Of a stretch of 64,000 nt of DNA, positions 7,508 to 16,858 are shown one piece after another (position 1 is the first letter of the stretch; every line of letters starts with the position of its first letter). The notes under the pieces were generated by a model. The model ran no database searches, had not been told where the DNA came from, and saw only the letters and a program-made list of their open reading frames with translations. A program made the position numbers and the translations under genes. This DNA is from Rhizobium sp. NFR03 (GTDB lineage: Bacteria; Pseudomonadota; Alphaproteobacteria; Rhizobiales; Rhizobiaceae): the NCBI RefSeq assembly GCF_900111275.1, contig NZ_FOGR01000008.1, positions 112,471 to 176,470 of the forward strand, read 5' to 3'.

Positions 7508-9277
7508 CTACTCGGCGGCTTCCCGGAAGGCCTCATCCTCGCCGGATGCCTCCGTGCCATCTTGTTCGTCGTGGTCGGTGACGATGCCGACATCGTTCGC
7601 GCCCTCCTCGTCCGCAGCGTCGATGCCGTCGATTTCGGCCGGATCGTCCGACAGGCCGTCGGCATCGTCCCCCGCGCTGTCCTCTCCGTCGTCCGATGCG
7701 GGGTTCCGCGCCATCCAGTCGGCGAGCGCCTCCGCGTCCGGCGCAAAGAGCGCGGACGGGTGGACGAACGACGCCTCCCCGAAATGCTCCACCAGAGCCG
7801 CGCGCGTGTCGCGGACCCGGGCACGCGGCTGGACAGGCGTGTCCTTGCAAGAGCCTTCGAGCGCGCCACGCGACAGGCAGGACAGAAACGCCTCCGTGCC
7901 CATGTTCGGCAGGAACGATGCGGCCCCGATCGCATTGCCAGCGATCTGCGCGACGATGCCACTGTTCGTCTGGTTCACGCGGGCCGAAAGCACGTCGATC
8001 AGCATCGACCGTGCCGCGACACGCAGCGTATCGGGATCGAAGGAGAGCGAACCGTCCTCCCCGACCAGCTGCACCGCGTGGCGCGCGAGACGCTTGCTGC
8101 CGTAGCTCGTGGCGCCCGAGCCCGACTGGACCGAGACGTTCAGGCCCGTGAAGGCCAGCACCAGCAGCCCCATCAGCGTGTCGTCCTCGATCGGCGCGCG
8201 GGCCAGCGCCTCGTGCAGCGCATCGGTCTGGAAGTCCCCGATCATGCTGCGGCCGTTCTGCGTCACGTCGGGCCGCGGCTTGGTCGCGGTAGGATCGTCG
8301 GCCACCGCATTTTCGCCGCCGTTTGCCGCCTTGCCCTTCGACGCCTTCGGCTCCGGCAGGCGGTAGGCGACCGACTGGACCTTGCCGTCACGGTCGAGAT
8401 ACCAGGCGCTGTGGTCGGCCTTGGCCGGCTTGCCGTAAATACGCTCGGCCTTGGGCGGCAGCTTCACCTCACCCCATTGCGTCGTCTCGGCGATCGCGCC
8501 GCGCTTGGGCAGATGGTTCGCCATCCACTCGTTCTGTGCGCCGAGGAAGGCTTCGACGTCGGTCGTGTAGCGGCTGTCCTGATCGGCAGGCGCGAACAGG
8601 TCCTCCTGCCAGGTGATACCGTAGGCTTTCGCCAGCTCCTCGTCGAAGCTCGCATCCTTCGCCAGCATGCGCGTCTTCGTCAGTGCCTGCGCGACGCTCC
8701 ACCACGTCACCTGGGGATCGCCCTTCTTCGGCTTGTGCTTCTTCCAGACCTCGGCCTGCTCCTCGCGCGAGGCGGCGGCAATCGTGCGAAGCTGCTGCTC
8801 GTTCGGCATGTCGCCCTTGGCCATCTGATCAAGCATCGCCGGCAGCACGTTGGCGAGAAGCAGCAACTTGCGGATCTGGCGCACAGGGAAGCCGAGCGCC
8901 ACGCCGATCGCCTCCTCGGTCCAGCCAAGCGCGACCAGCCGCTCGATCGCGCGCCACTGGTCGATCGGGTTCAGCGGCTCGCGGGCGATGTTCTCCACCA
9001 TCGAGCGCATCGCGCCGTTGTCGTTGGCCGCCTCCGCGACGAGGACCTCGATCTCGTCGAGGCCCGCGGCAATCGCCAGTCTGACGCGCCTGTGGCCGGC
9101 ATCGATGATGTAGCCGTTGCCGCCGCCGGTTTCCGGCGAAATCAGCGGCGGCTGCACGATGCCGACGGCCTTGATCGTCGCCAGCATCAGCGCGTCGGCC
9201 TGCGGGTTGGATTTCGTCTGGCGGGCGCGGTCGGGGTTTTCCTTCAGCGCGCGCGGATCGACCTTTATCAGATGCAT
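7508..9277 (-). CDS. ParB/RepB-like nuclease-domain protein
   Basis: The 589-residue protein starts at the ATG at 9277 (MHLIKVDPRALKENPDRARQ), preceded by AGGAGAG. The open frame extends further upstream but through spacer-like sequence. Residues 1-110 form a ParB N-terminal domain with the DAGHRRVRLAIAAGL signature near 78-92 and the ENIAREPLNPIDQWRA box. A helix-turn-helix follows (WTEEAIGVALGFPVRQIRKL). The long middle and acidic C-terminal tail (GEDSAGDDADGLSDDPAEID) are not part of classical ParB. Such proteins occur on rhizobial plasmids away from repABC, so it is probably not the partition ParB. A role in DNA binding or in maintenance during transfer is inferred. Confidence 0.85.
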   Translation of the reverse strand: MHLIKVDPRALKENPDRARQTKSNPQADALMLATIKAVGIVQPPLISPETGGGNGYIIDAGHRRVRLAIAAGLDEIEVLVAEAANDNGAMRSMVENIAREPLNPIDQWRAIERLVALGWTEEAIGVALGFPVRQIRKLLLLANVLPAMLDQMAKGDMPNEQQLRTIAAASREEQAEVWKKHKPKKGDPQVTWWSVAQALTKTRMLAKDASFDEELAKAYGITWQEDLFAPADQDSRYTTDVEAFLGAQNEWMANHLPKRGAIAETTQWGEVKLPPKAERIYGKPAKADHSAWYLDRDGKVQSVAYRLPEPKASKGKAANGGENAVADDPTATKPRPDVTQNGRSMIGDFQTDALHEALARAPIEDDTLMGLLVLAFTGLNVSVQSGSGATSYGSKRLARHAVQLVGEDGSLSFDPDTLRVAARSMLIDVLSARVNQTNSGIVAQIAGNAIGAASFLPNMGTEAFLSCLSRGALEGSCKDTPVQPRARVRDTRAALVEHFGEASFVHPSALFAPDAEALADWMARNPASDDGEDSAGDDADGLSDDPAEIDGIDAADEEGANDVGIVTDHDEQDGTEASGEDEAFREAAE

Positions 9278-9552
9278 GACTTGCTCTCCTGTCCGGGGTT
9301 TCCGGACCGCCTCTGGCGGCCCTTCCTTATCTTCTTTCCGAAGACATCCCCCGAACCGCAGGCCGGCATGCGCCGCCGCAACCTGAAGACCGAGCATCCC
9401 TGCCCGGCCGGACCAGCGGGGCCAAAGCCCTGCGCCGGACGACGGGCCGGGATCGCGAGGCCGACGGTTGAGCGTCAGCGGCGGCGGCGAAGCCGGTCTG
9501 CGAGGAGGTTTCCTTTTTTCCTTCTCTATCCACTTCCGTCCCCTTTCTCTAA
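9278..9552. other. GC-rich spacer with a repeated 30-bp motif
   Basis: No gene is seen. The spacer contains the 20-base motif GGACGACGGGCCGGGATCGC at 9437-9456, which recurs exactly at 10567-10586 with flanking similarity, and several GC-rich inverted segments (for example around CGCCTCTGGCGG near 9308). It separates the ParB-like gene (minus strand) from the plus-strand brnTA module. Confidence 0.5.
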
Positions 9553-9577
9553 GATGTATATCATGGCAATATACATC
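9553..9577. promoter_or_regulatory. BrnTA palindromic operator
   Basis: GATGTATAT (9553-9561) and ATATACATC (9569-9577) form a perfect 9-base inverted repeat with a 7-base spacer, ending one base before the brnT start. The AT-rich palindrome in a GC-rich region and its position over the promoter/leader fit autorepression by the BrnA antitoxin (ribbon-helix-helix) alone or with BrnT. Confidence 0.7.
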
Positions 9578-9578
9578 G

Positions 9579-9872
9579 ATGATGGATTGGGAACGAATAT
9601 CCGGCTTCGACTGGGATAGTGGAAATGCGCGCAAGAATGCCGAAAAGCACGATGTCAGTCAGGCCGAGGCAGAGCAGGTCTTCTTCAACGAACCATTGCT
9701 GGTCGTTCCCGACCACAAACACAGCGCCAATGAGCGCAGGATCCACGCATTGGGTCGAACAGACGACGGACGCCGGCTCCACGTCACGTTCACACTTCGC
9801 CACGACGAAACAAGGATTCGGGTCATCTCGGCCCGTGATATGAACCGCAAGGAGCGGAGCTACTATGACTAA
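9579..9872 (+). CDS. brnT: BrnT ribonuclease toxin
   Basis: The 97-residue protein starts at 9579 (MMDWERISGFDWDSGNARKN). The earlier in-frame start would run through the operator. The family signature is present: FDWDSGNARKNAEKHDVSQA, the AEQVFFNEPLLVV strand, then ERRIHALGRTDDGRRLHVTF and RVISARDMNRKERSYY. BrnT is a RelE-fold type II toxin that cuts RNA. The C-terminal ISAR..N..E...Y residues form the usual active-site strand. The stop overlaps the brnA start by 8 bases. It looks complete. Confidence 0.9.
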   Translation: MMDWERISGFDWDSGNARKNAEKHDVSQAEAEQVFFNEPLLVVPDHKHSANERRIHALGRTDDGRRLHVTFTLRHDETRIRVISARDMNRKERSYYD

Positions 9873-10137
9873 GACGTTCAAGCCTGCTCCCACGTTCGCA
9901 AGCGAAACCGAAGAGCGGATGTTCTGGGAATCAAATGACTCCACCGATCACATCGATTGGAGCAAAGCCGAGGCTGTGCGCCTTCCAAACCTCAAACCCT
10001 CCTCGACGTCGATATCGCTGAGGCTCCCCAACGCATTGCTTGAACGGATCAAGATTGCGGCCAACAAGCGCGATGTACCCTACCAATCCCTGATCAAGAC
10101 ATGGCTCGCGGAGAAGATCGAAATGGGGCCGAAATGA
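9865..10137 (+). CDS. brnA: BrnA antitoxin
   Basis: The 90-residue protein has the N-terminal toxin-wrapping part (FASETEERMFWESNDSTDHI followed by DWSKAEAVRLPNLKPS) and a C-terminal ribbon-helix-helix (TSISLRLPNALLERIKIAAN). BrnA neutralises BrnT and represses the operon through the palindrome at 9553-9577. The gene overlaps brnT by 8 bases, the standard order for this family (toxin first). Complete and apparently functional. Confidence 0.9.
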   Translation: MTKTFKPAPTFASETEERMFWESNDSTDHIDWSKAEAVRLPNLKPSSTSISLRLPNALLERIKIAANKRDVPYQSLIKTWLAEKIEMGPK

Positions 10138-10551
10138 ATATGGCAGCCGCAAAACAGGTTTTGCCGGAGACGACGGTCTCGCCGGAAACTAGGGAGACCT
10201 TGCACCGTGCTGTGCTGCCTTTCGTCGTTACAGACAAGAGGCCATTACCGTTGCGCTACTCGGTTATTATTCGACGGAAGGCAATGACAGTGTTCATGTC
10301 GGCGATGACATGGCGGTCGCGGATGTGGCACTGCGCCATTTGAAAGAAACGGTAGAGGGGCTCCGTCGCCAGCAACGATACGGCGGATTAGGGTCAAGCT
10401 ATAGCTGTCGCATCGGGAAGCGGGTAGCCTGCTGAAGGTGAAAGAGAACGCCTTCGAATACGAGCGGGGGCTGGTCGAGCTAAGCGGGCCCAACAGCAAG
10501 TTGATCCGCATTCTGGACAGGCATCCCGAACTGATTGAGGAGTTGAGCTGA
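10138..10551 (+). pseudogene. Frameshifted small conserved protein
   Basis: Three coding-like pieces lie in different frames of the plus strand. The first, MAAAKQVLPETTVSPETRET through LHRAVLPFVVTD, starts at 10141. The second, AITVALLGYYSTEGNDSVHV through DDMAVADVALRHLKETVEGL, covers about 10230-10370. The third, LLKVKENAFEYERGLVELSG through NSKLIRILDRHPELIEELS, ends at the TGA at 10549-10551. Each piece has protein-like codon use, and together they look like one protein of about 135 residues broken by two or more frame changes. I do not recognise its function. It follows brnA directly. Confidence 0.45.
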
Positions 10552-10566
10552 GCAGCGCCCCGCGCT

Positions 10567-10586
10567 GGACGACGGGCCGGGATCGC
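10567..10586. repeat. Second copy of the 20-bp spacer motif
   Basis: The sequence GGACGACGGGCCGGGATCGC is identical to 9437-9456. Ten bases on the left and three on the right also match with few differences, so the shared unit is about 30 bases. Both copies are in intergenic positions next to minus-strand genes. Confidence 0.6.
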
Positions 10587-10690
10587 AAGGGGGCCGGCTG
10601 CACAGCCAAGACTTTTCCCGGACCGATCTCGAAACGGTCCGATAGCCGGGCATCGCCTCCGCTTGGCTTTCAAGGGCGATGTCCTGTGAC

Positions 10691-13600
10691 TCAGGCCGCC
10701 ATCGGCGGCTCCGATGTCGCATTGCCTGTCTCATCCGCCAGAGACGTCTCGACCTCTGCCAGCTGCTCTCGCTTCATCTTCAGTTCCCCGGAATAGGCGA
10801 AGGCCTCCCCGATCCGGGTTCGGTAGGACGACAGCCGGCGCGTCGCCTCGCCAAGCCGCGATCGATGGCCCTCACGTTCGCCCTCGAAGTTCGACAGGGC
10901 ATGCTCCAGCCGCGAGATCGCGCCGAGCGGCGTGATCGTCATGTCGAGATCAACCTCATGATCCGCGCCGATGCGCCGCAGCACCGTCTCGTAGCGATAG
11001 CCGTCGCGCCCGAACCGCTTGCCGGAAAAGACGAGGTCGAAGCCGCCGACCGAGGCGATGACGATCTCACGTTCCTGCTGAAGCTGCACGAGCGTCAGGA
11101 TCTCCTTCATCAGCGCCCGTCCGGCAAGCTTGCGCTCGGTGTAGCGCTTGCCCGTCACGGTCATCGCGAAGGCATCGCCCGCGGTCGGAACCAGCCGTTC
11201 GAGATCCTCGCCGATTTCGGCGATGCGCCGGGTTGCATGCTCGATGTCGCGTTCCGCATCGCGGATCTGGCGGCGGATGGCGAACTGGTCGTCGTCATGG
11301 GCCGCACGTAGCCGTTCGAGGTGGGCGATCTCCGCCTCCAGCCCTGCCTTGCGCATTAACCGCTTGTCGCCCGACGCAATGGCCTTGGCCATGGCGAACT
11401 GGCTGGCCTGCCCCTCGCCCATGTCCTCCAGCCGCCGGATCGAGGTGTCGCCGGACAGGGCAGCCGCGATGAAGCGCGCCTTGCGCTCGTTGTTCTGCCA
11501 CATCTGCGCATCCATCGATCCGAGCGTCGCATAGGCGAAGATGTCGATCTCCTCATGCTGGTTGCCCTGACGGATGATGCGGCCTTCCCGCTGCTCGATC
11601 TGCGAGGGCAGCCACGGCACGTCGAGATGATGCAGTGCCTTCAGCCGAAGTTGCGCGTTGACGCCGGTGCCCATGGTCTCGGACGAGCCGATCAGCACGC
11701 GCACCCTGCCGGCCCTGACATCGCCGAACAGCCGCTGCTTGGCTTCGGACTTCTTGAAGTCCTGCATGAACGCGATTTCGGATGCCGGGATGCCTAGCCG
11801 GACGAGCTCGTCACGGATCCAGCGGTAGGCCGAGAAGCCCCGGCTCTTCTCAACGCCGAGCGTGCCGAGATCGGAGAAGATCATCTGCGCCGCGCCGGGC
11901 AGGTCGTAAGACCGGCCGTCTGCTCGGAGGTAGACGTTGTCCGCCGTCTCCTGCCAGATGCGGAAAGTATTGGCGACGAGCAGGTTCAGCTTGTTGTCCG
12001 GCTCGTTGTCCTCATCGGGATCCACCAGACGGAGGTCGATGGCCGCGTGGCGTCCGTCGGTGATGACGGAGAGAAGGATATCGTCGCCCGGCTGTGGCGG
12101 CCGGTCGCGCTCCTCGATGGCGGTGATCCGCGCGTCGAGCCGGCGCTGATAGTCCCTGAACGCCGGTGTCGCCTCCGCGGTGACGATCCGCCGGCTGCCG
12201 GTCGAGACATCAGGCACCTTTACATACTGGCGCAGGTCCTGCGGCATCACCACGTCGGCGAAGGAGCGGAACATGGCGATCAGCTCGGGCACGTTGACGA
12301 ACTGGCTGAAGCGGGTGACGGGCTTGTACTTGCCGGACGGCTGGAGCTCGAGTTCGGTCGCGGTGTCGCCGAACGTGCTCGCCCAGGCGTCGAACTCATG
12401 CAGGCCACGCGCGGCGAGCGCCTGCCCGTCCATCAGCCGCTGCGCCGTGAACATCTCGCCGAGCGTGTTGGTGATCGGCGTGCCGGAGGCGAGCACCAGC
12501 GCCCGACCGGGATTTTTCGTTTCCACGAAGCGGGATTTGACGAACAGGTCCCAGGCGCGCTGCGAGCCGCCGGGATCGACGCCCTTCAGCGTCGACATGT
12601 TCGTGGCGAAGGAGAGCTTGCGGAACTCCTGCGCCTCGTCGACGATGATCTGGTCGACCCCGATCTCGCCGATGGTCAGGAGATCGTCCTTGCGCGTGGC
12701 GAGATCGGTCAGACGCTCTTTCAGGCCTTCCTTCAGACGCTCCAGGCGCTTGCGTGAGACGCGATCCTCGCTGTCGACCTTCGCCATCAGGCTTTCATAG
12801 AGCTCCAGCTCGTCCTGGATCATCTGTTGCTCGAAGGCGGAGGGAACGGCGATGAAGCGGAAGGCCGAATGGGTGATGACGATCGCATCCCAGGTGGCGG
12901 TCGCCGCCCGGCTGAGGAACCGCGCCCGCTTGTCCTTCGTGAAGTTCGTCTCGTCGGCGACGAGAATGCGGGCGTTCGGATAAAGCGCCAGAAACTCGCG
13001 GGCAGCCTGCGCCAGGCAATGGCCGGGCACGACCAGCATCGCCTTGGCGATCAGGCCGAGCCGACGCTGCTCCATGATGGCGGCCGCCATCGTCATCGTC
13101 TTTCCCGCGCCGACCGCATGCGCCAGATAGGTCGAGCCCGCCGAGACGATCCGCCAGATCCCGCGCTTCTGATGGCCGTAGAGCTGGAAGGCGCCGCTGG
13201 CGCCGGGCAGCTGCAGATGTGACCCATCGAAGGCACGCGGGGCGATGTTGTTAAAGCGGTCGTTGTAGATCCGGGCAAGCCGGTCGGTCCGGTCCGGATC
13301 GGACCAGACCCAGGACTGGAACGCCGTCTTGATCTTCGAGAGCTTCTCCTTCGCCGCCTCGGTATCAACAACGTTCAGCACCCGCTTCTCGCTGTCGCCA
13401 TCCCTCACCACGTCGAAGATCTGCGGCACGGACGAGTTCAGTGCGTCTGAAAGAAGCTGACCGGCATGGCGGCGGTCGGTGCCCCATTCCGACGTGCCGG
13501 CGGCGCTGTATCCGAGCTGCCGCGCATCGACCGTCCAGGACGCAAGCTCCGGCATGTGATGAATGCGGATGTCCGCCCCCATCGTCTCGGTGACGAAGGT

Positions 13601-15796
13601 GACGATGTCGGCGGCCGGTATCCACGGCGCACCGAGGCGGGCGGTGATGTCGGATGGCCGGAGGTCCGCAGGCTGCACGGCCTGGAGAGCCATTACATTG
13701 CGCGCGAAGTCCGGATCGAGTGCCGCAGCGGCTTCCGCTGTCTTCAGCTTGTCGCGGACGGGGCCAGAGAGATACGCGTCGGCCGTCTGCCAGGGTCCGC
13801 CAGACGGGTCGCGAAAGATGGCGCTTCCAAGCTCCGCGACGACGTCCTCGACGGGCCGATGCAGCAGTTCGGCGATATGATCGGGATCGACATGGCCGCG
13901 TTCGTTGAGCACCACGGCAAGCGCGTCGGCGGCCGACGTGATGACCGGCGGCGCGGGCGGCGCGATCACCCGCTCGGTGAAGATCGGTCCGGGCTTGGCC
14001 GTGTTCGTCTCGAGGTCGTACTCCTCGATGGAGGCGACCAGCCAGCAGTCGGGATCGTCGCGGAAGGGTATGAGGTTCGGCTGGCGGTGCGTCTCGCGCA
14101 CCTCGCCGGTCTCCGCGTCCTCGCTGCTCGACACCACCGTCAGGTTGATCGGGCCGAAGCTGCGCACGAACGCACTCCAGGCGATGCGAAGCCGGACCTG
14201 CGCATCGCGCCATGGCCGATCCAGCTCCTGGGCTTTTAATACCTCGCGCACGGCGTCGCGGATCGGGATCAGCTTCTGGACGATCCGCACATGCTTTTCC
14301 GGCAGGCCGTCGCCGCTTCGGCCGCGGCGTGTGGGAACGGCGACGGGGATGCCGTCGACGATCTGCATCAGCCCGTGTCTGATATCGACGAGGTAGCTAC
14401 CCTCGCGGATCGTCGCCCCATCGGCGACCGTGCCGATGTGGACGGGCTCGGTGACGTCGGCGTCTTCGGCATCGATGGGCTCGGGCTCGCCGTCGTAAAG
14501 GGCTTCCGGAAGAGAGAGGATCGCGACGTCGAGGATGGTTGCCAGATCGGCGTCCGGTCGGGGTTGGCAGGTGTAGGTCTCGCCAAATGGACCCGACGTC
14601 AGCGCGTGGTCGCCAAGTACGAAATCCGGATGCCGCGCAAACCAGCGATTCACGCGGATCGCGCCCTCTTCGCCGGTCGCGGCGCGGACCTCGTCGCTGT
14701 CGAGCCATGTCTGATCGCCCTTGGGCTCACCAGCCTGGCGTTTGCGGAAGAACAGGATGTCCACCACGACATCCGTGCCGGCGTCTGCCCGGAACGCACC
14801 TTCCGGCAGACGGATCGCGCCGACGAGATCGGCTTGGCACGCGATCGCTTCGTGAGCGCGGGCATCCGCCTTGTCCATCGTACCACTCGATGTGACGAAG
14901 GCGGCAAGCCCGCCGGGTTTCAGCCGGTCGATGGCCTTGACGATGAAGTAGTCATGCAGCCGGAGGCCGAGCGTCCGGAAGGCAGGGTCGCTGCGAACGG
15001 TTCGGTCGGAGAAGGGCGGGTTGCCGATCGCGAGATCGAACGTCGCCGGCAGGTCGATGCGGGCAAAGTCGGCAGCAAGGATGCGCGCACGCGGCTGGAG
15101 AAGCCGGGCGATCCGCGCGGTCACCGGATCGAGTTCGACGCCAGTAACGTGGCTGACCGATCGTAGCTCTTTCGGCATCAGCGCCGGGAAGAGGCCCGTG
15201 CCGATCCCCGGCTCCAGCACCCGCCCTCCCCGCCATCCCAGCCGCTGGAGCCCAGCCCAGATCGCGCGTACGATGAACTCCGGCGTAAAATGGGCATACT
15301 GGGTGCAGCGGGCGAGCGAGGCATAGTCCGCAGCCGAGACCGCAGTCTCCAGTTCCGAACCGAGCTCCTCCCAGCCCTTGGCAAACGCCTCCTCGCCGGG
15401 GCGACGGAAGATGCGGGTGGCAAGCTCCGAGGCGTCGAGGCCCGTGAACCGGATCAGCCTCTCCTGCTCCGCTCGGGTGGCCGGACGCGCCTCGCCCTCG
15501 ATCTCGGCGGCAAGCCGTATAGCGGCCAGCGCATCGCGGGCACGCGCCTTCCACGAGCGGGCAAGGCCACGTGCGCCGGCGAGGTGGAAGTTCTCGCCGC
15601 GCTCGCGTGAGACGGCAACCGTCGTGGGTCGGCTCGCCGGAGGCGTGAGCGCCGCCGCCGGAGATGCGGGTGGCGGATCGTTGTCGTCGGGTGCGGAACC
15701 GGGGCCCGGCGCGAAGGCCGTGACACCGAGGTCGAAGCCGGAGGACAGCGACGAGCTACCGAAGAGGTCGAGCGTAAAGGGATCGTCGTGCAACAT
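10691..15796 (-). CDS. Giant N6-adenine methyltransferase / SF2 helicase fusion (DarB-like)
   Basis: The product is 1701 residues from the ATG at 15796 (MLHDDPFTLDLFG), which has AGGAG nine bases upstream. The N-terminal third is a class I methyltransferase, with the SAM motif LEPGIGTGLF at 194-203 and the catalytic NPPF at 259-262. The second half is an SF2 helicase. Walker A-like AHAVGAGKTMTM lies near residue 895, the DEAQ motif (IIVDEAQEFRKL) near 1050 and motif VI (QREGRIIRQGNQ) near 1404. A coiled C-terminal region contains LERLRAAHDDD and IEHATRRIAEIGEDLERL. This arrangement is that of phage P1 DarB and related plasmid/ICE proteins, which protect incoming DNA from restriction. With ArdC in the same block, an anti-restriction role is the best reading. 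The frame is intact across 5.1 kb. Confidence 0.85.
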   Translation of the reverse strand: MLHDDPFTLDLFGSSSLSSGFDLGVTAFAPGPGSAPDDNDPPPASPAAALTPPASRPTTVAVSRERGENFHLAGARGLARSWKARARDALAAIRLAAEIEGEARPATRAEQERLIRFTGLDASELATRIFRRPGEEAFAKGWEELGSELETAVSAADYASLARCTQYAHFTPEFIVRAIWAGLQRLGWRGGRVLEPGIGTGLFPALMPKELRSVSHVTGVELDPVTARIARLLQPRARILAADFARIDLPATFDLAIGNPPFSDRTVRSDPAFRTLGLRLHDYFIVKAIDRLKPGGLAAFVTSSGTMDKADARAHEAIACQADLVGAIRLPEGAFRADAGTDVVVDILFFRKRQAGEPKGDQTWLDSDEVRAATGEEGAIRVNRWFARHPDFVLGDHALTSGPFGETYTCQPRPDADLATILDVAILSLPEALYDGEPEPIDAEDADVTEPVHIGTVADGATIREGSYLVDIRHGLMQIVDGIPVAVPTRRGRSGDGLPEKHVRIVQKLIPIRDAVREVLKAQELDRPWRDAQVRLRIAWSAFVRSFGPINLTVVSSSEDAETGEVRETHRQPNLIPFRDDPDCWLVASIEEYDLETNTAKPGPIFTERVIAPPAPPVITSAADALAVVLNERGHVDPDHIAELLHRPVEDVVAELGSAIFRDPSGGPWQTADAYLSGPVRDKLKTAEAAAALDPDFARNVMALQAVQPADLRPSDITARLGAPWIPAADIVTFVTETMGADIRIHHMPELASWTVDARQLGYSAAGTSEWGTDRRHAGQLLSDALNSSVPQIFDVVRDGDSEKRVLNVVDTEAAKEKLSKIKTAFQSWVWSDPDRTDRLARIYNDRFNNIAPRAFDGSHLQLPGASGAFQLYGHQKRGIWRIVSAGSTYLAHAVGAGKTMTMAAAIMEQRRLGLIAKAMLVVPGHCLAQAAREFLALYPNARILVADETNFTKDKRARFLSRAATATWDAIVITHSAFRFIAVPSAFEQQMIQDELELYESLMAKVDSEDRVSRKRLERLKEGLKERLTDLATRKDDLLTIGEIGVDQIIVDEAQEFRKLSFATNMSTLKGVDPGGSQRAWDLFVKSRFVETKNPGRALVLASGTPITNTLGEMFTAQRLMDGQALAARGLHEFDAWASTFGDTATELELQPSGKYKPVTRFSQFVNVPELIAMFRSFADVVMPQDLRQYVKVPDVSTGSRRIVTAEATPAFRDYQRRLDARITAIEERDRPPQPGDDILLSVITDGRHAAIDLRLVDPDEDNEPDNKLNLLVANTFRIWQETADNVYLRADGRSYDLPGAAQMIFSDLGTLGVEKSRGFSAYRWIRDELVRLGIPASEIAFMQDFKKSEAKQRLFGDVRAGRVRVLIGSSETMGTGVNAQLRLKALHHLDVPWLPSQIEQREGRIIRQGNQHEEIDIFAYATLGSMDAQMWQNNERKARFIAAALSGDTSIRRLEDMGEGQASQFAMAKAIASGDKRLMRKAGLEAEIAHLERLRAAHDDDQFAIRRQIRDAERDIEHATRRIAEIGEDLERLVPTAGDAFAMTVTGKRYTERKLAGRALMKEILTLVQLQQEREIVIASVGGFDLVFSGKRFGRDGYRYETVLRRIGADHEVDLDMTITPLGAISRLEHALSNFEGEREGHRSRLGEATRRLSSYRTRIGEAFAYSGELKMKREQLAEVETSLADETGNATSEPPMAA

Positions 15797-15987
15797 GGAG
15801 TATCTCCTGGAATGAAGGCGCGCATCGTCGTCCCGCCGGACAAGACCGGCAGGCGATAAGCGCGATGGTTGGAGGTGATGGATCGAAAGGTCGTGAGGCT
15901 CAGCCGGCCCCGACGAAGGCCCGTTGATCGAGATAGCCGCCGAGCGCTGGGCACCCACGCCCGTCGGCTCAAGCAACAATCAGAGGA

Positions 15988-16092
15988 TTAAGGCAAACCC
16001 GACCCCGCCGGCAGACGCTGCGAGCGATAACAACGGGACACGGGTTTCCGCAGCATCGGCGCGCATGCCTCGGTCCGGAAACGATCCGCCAT
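15988..16092 (-). CDS. Possible 34-aa small protein with strong RBS
   Basis: An ATG at 16092 follows GAGGAGGG spaced 6 bases. The frame encodes MADRFRTEACAPMLRKPVSR then CYRSQRLPAGSGLP before the TAA at 15990-15988. It lies between the DUF1419 gene and the large methylase-helicase gene, in their direction and only 12 bases after the DUF1419 stop. The product is basic with two Cys and no membrane segment. Apart from the Shine-Dalgarno and the context there is no support. Confidence 0.3.
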   Translation of the reverse strand: MADRFRTEACAPMLRKPVSRCYRSQRLPAGSGLP

Positions 16093-16104
16093 GGTGCCCT
16101 CCTC

Positions 16105-16713
16105 TCACGCGGCGACGGCGTCGGGCAGATGCCGGAATTGCACCGGCAGCTTGGCGGCGATCTCGGTCTCGGTCAGATCGTCGAGACGCTTCAGAAACGT
16201 GCCCTCGCGGCCGGCATACAGCAGCACGGTGCGTGTCCCGCGCAGGGCTTCCGGCCAGCGCGCGCCAGCGTACCCGCGATAGTCGTCATGCGTGGCGCTC
16301 CAGATATGCTCGAGGCGTTCCTCGCGCGTCATCGCCCGGACCGGCCTCGTCTCGCGCTCGACGATCACGGATTTCATGCGGTCCGGCGAGGTTCTGTCGG
16401 AGAGGTCGCAATAGCCGTGGAACCACCGGATGCGGCCGTCGATGCTAAATGTGAAGAAGACACTGGTAACATCGCCCGTCAGAAACTCGCGCATCGCGAA
16501 CATGTCGCCGCGCATCCAGAGCGGAGGCAGGATCTCGAACATATGGTCATGCTCGTCCTCGCCGATCTCGAACCATTCGCCAGCATGAAGCGCGCCCGAG
16601 CGACGGCGTTCCGTATCCGGGTCCTGTGCATGGCGATCGAACAGACGGTACATCTCATGGCGCGTCGCGACGCCGTGGAAGATCTTGATGGAACGGGAAG
16701 ACGGGCTTTGCAT
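16105..16713 (-). CDS. DUF1419 domain protein
   Basis: The 202-residue protein has the characteristic DUF1419 run MYRLFDRHAQDPDTERRRSG, ALHAGEWFEIGEDEHDHMFE and ILPPLWMRGDMFAMREFLTG, followed by TSVFFTFSIDGRIRWFHGYC. The family is restricted to rhizobial and related plasmids and has no known biochemical role. It has no signal peptide or membrane segment. It precedes the methylase-helicase gene in the same direction, and this pairing suggests a role in DNA maintenance or transfer. The start at 16713 is the first good methionine and is followed by coding-like sequence. Confidence 0.8.
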   Translation of the reverse strand: MQSPSSRSIKIFHGVATRHEMYRLFDRHAQDPDTERRRSGALHAGEWFEIGEDEHDHMFEILPPLWMRGDMFAMREFLTGDVTSVFFTFSIDGRIRWFHGYCDLSDRTSPDRMKSVIVERETRPVRAMTREERLEHIWSATHDDYRGYAGARWPEALRGTRTVLLYAGREGTFLKRLDDLTETEIAAKLPVQFRHLPDAVAA

Positions 16714-16858
16714 CGGGAGCGGCTCCTTCGGCCTGTCCGGGCTAGAAGCGCCAAGCGATCCACCTGACCGCTCATTCCTCTTCAGCCCTTCCGGACCCCT
16801 CCCCCGCGGCCGCCATTCCGTCCGGCCGGGTCAAGGGCCGGCGCAGCCGGGCGAAGCG

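Noticed and set aside
6926..9619. 897-codon plus-strand open frame
   Set aside because: It is antisense to the ParB-like gene over its whole length. The minus strand has the real domain signature, so this is a shadow.
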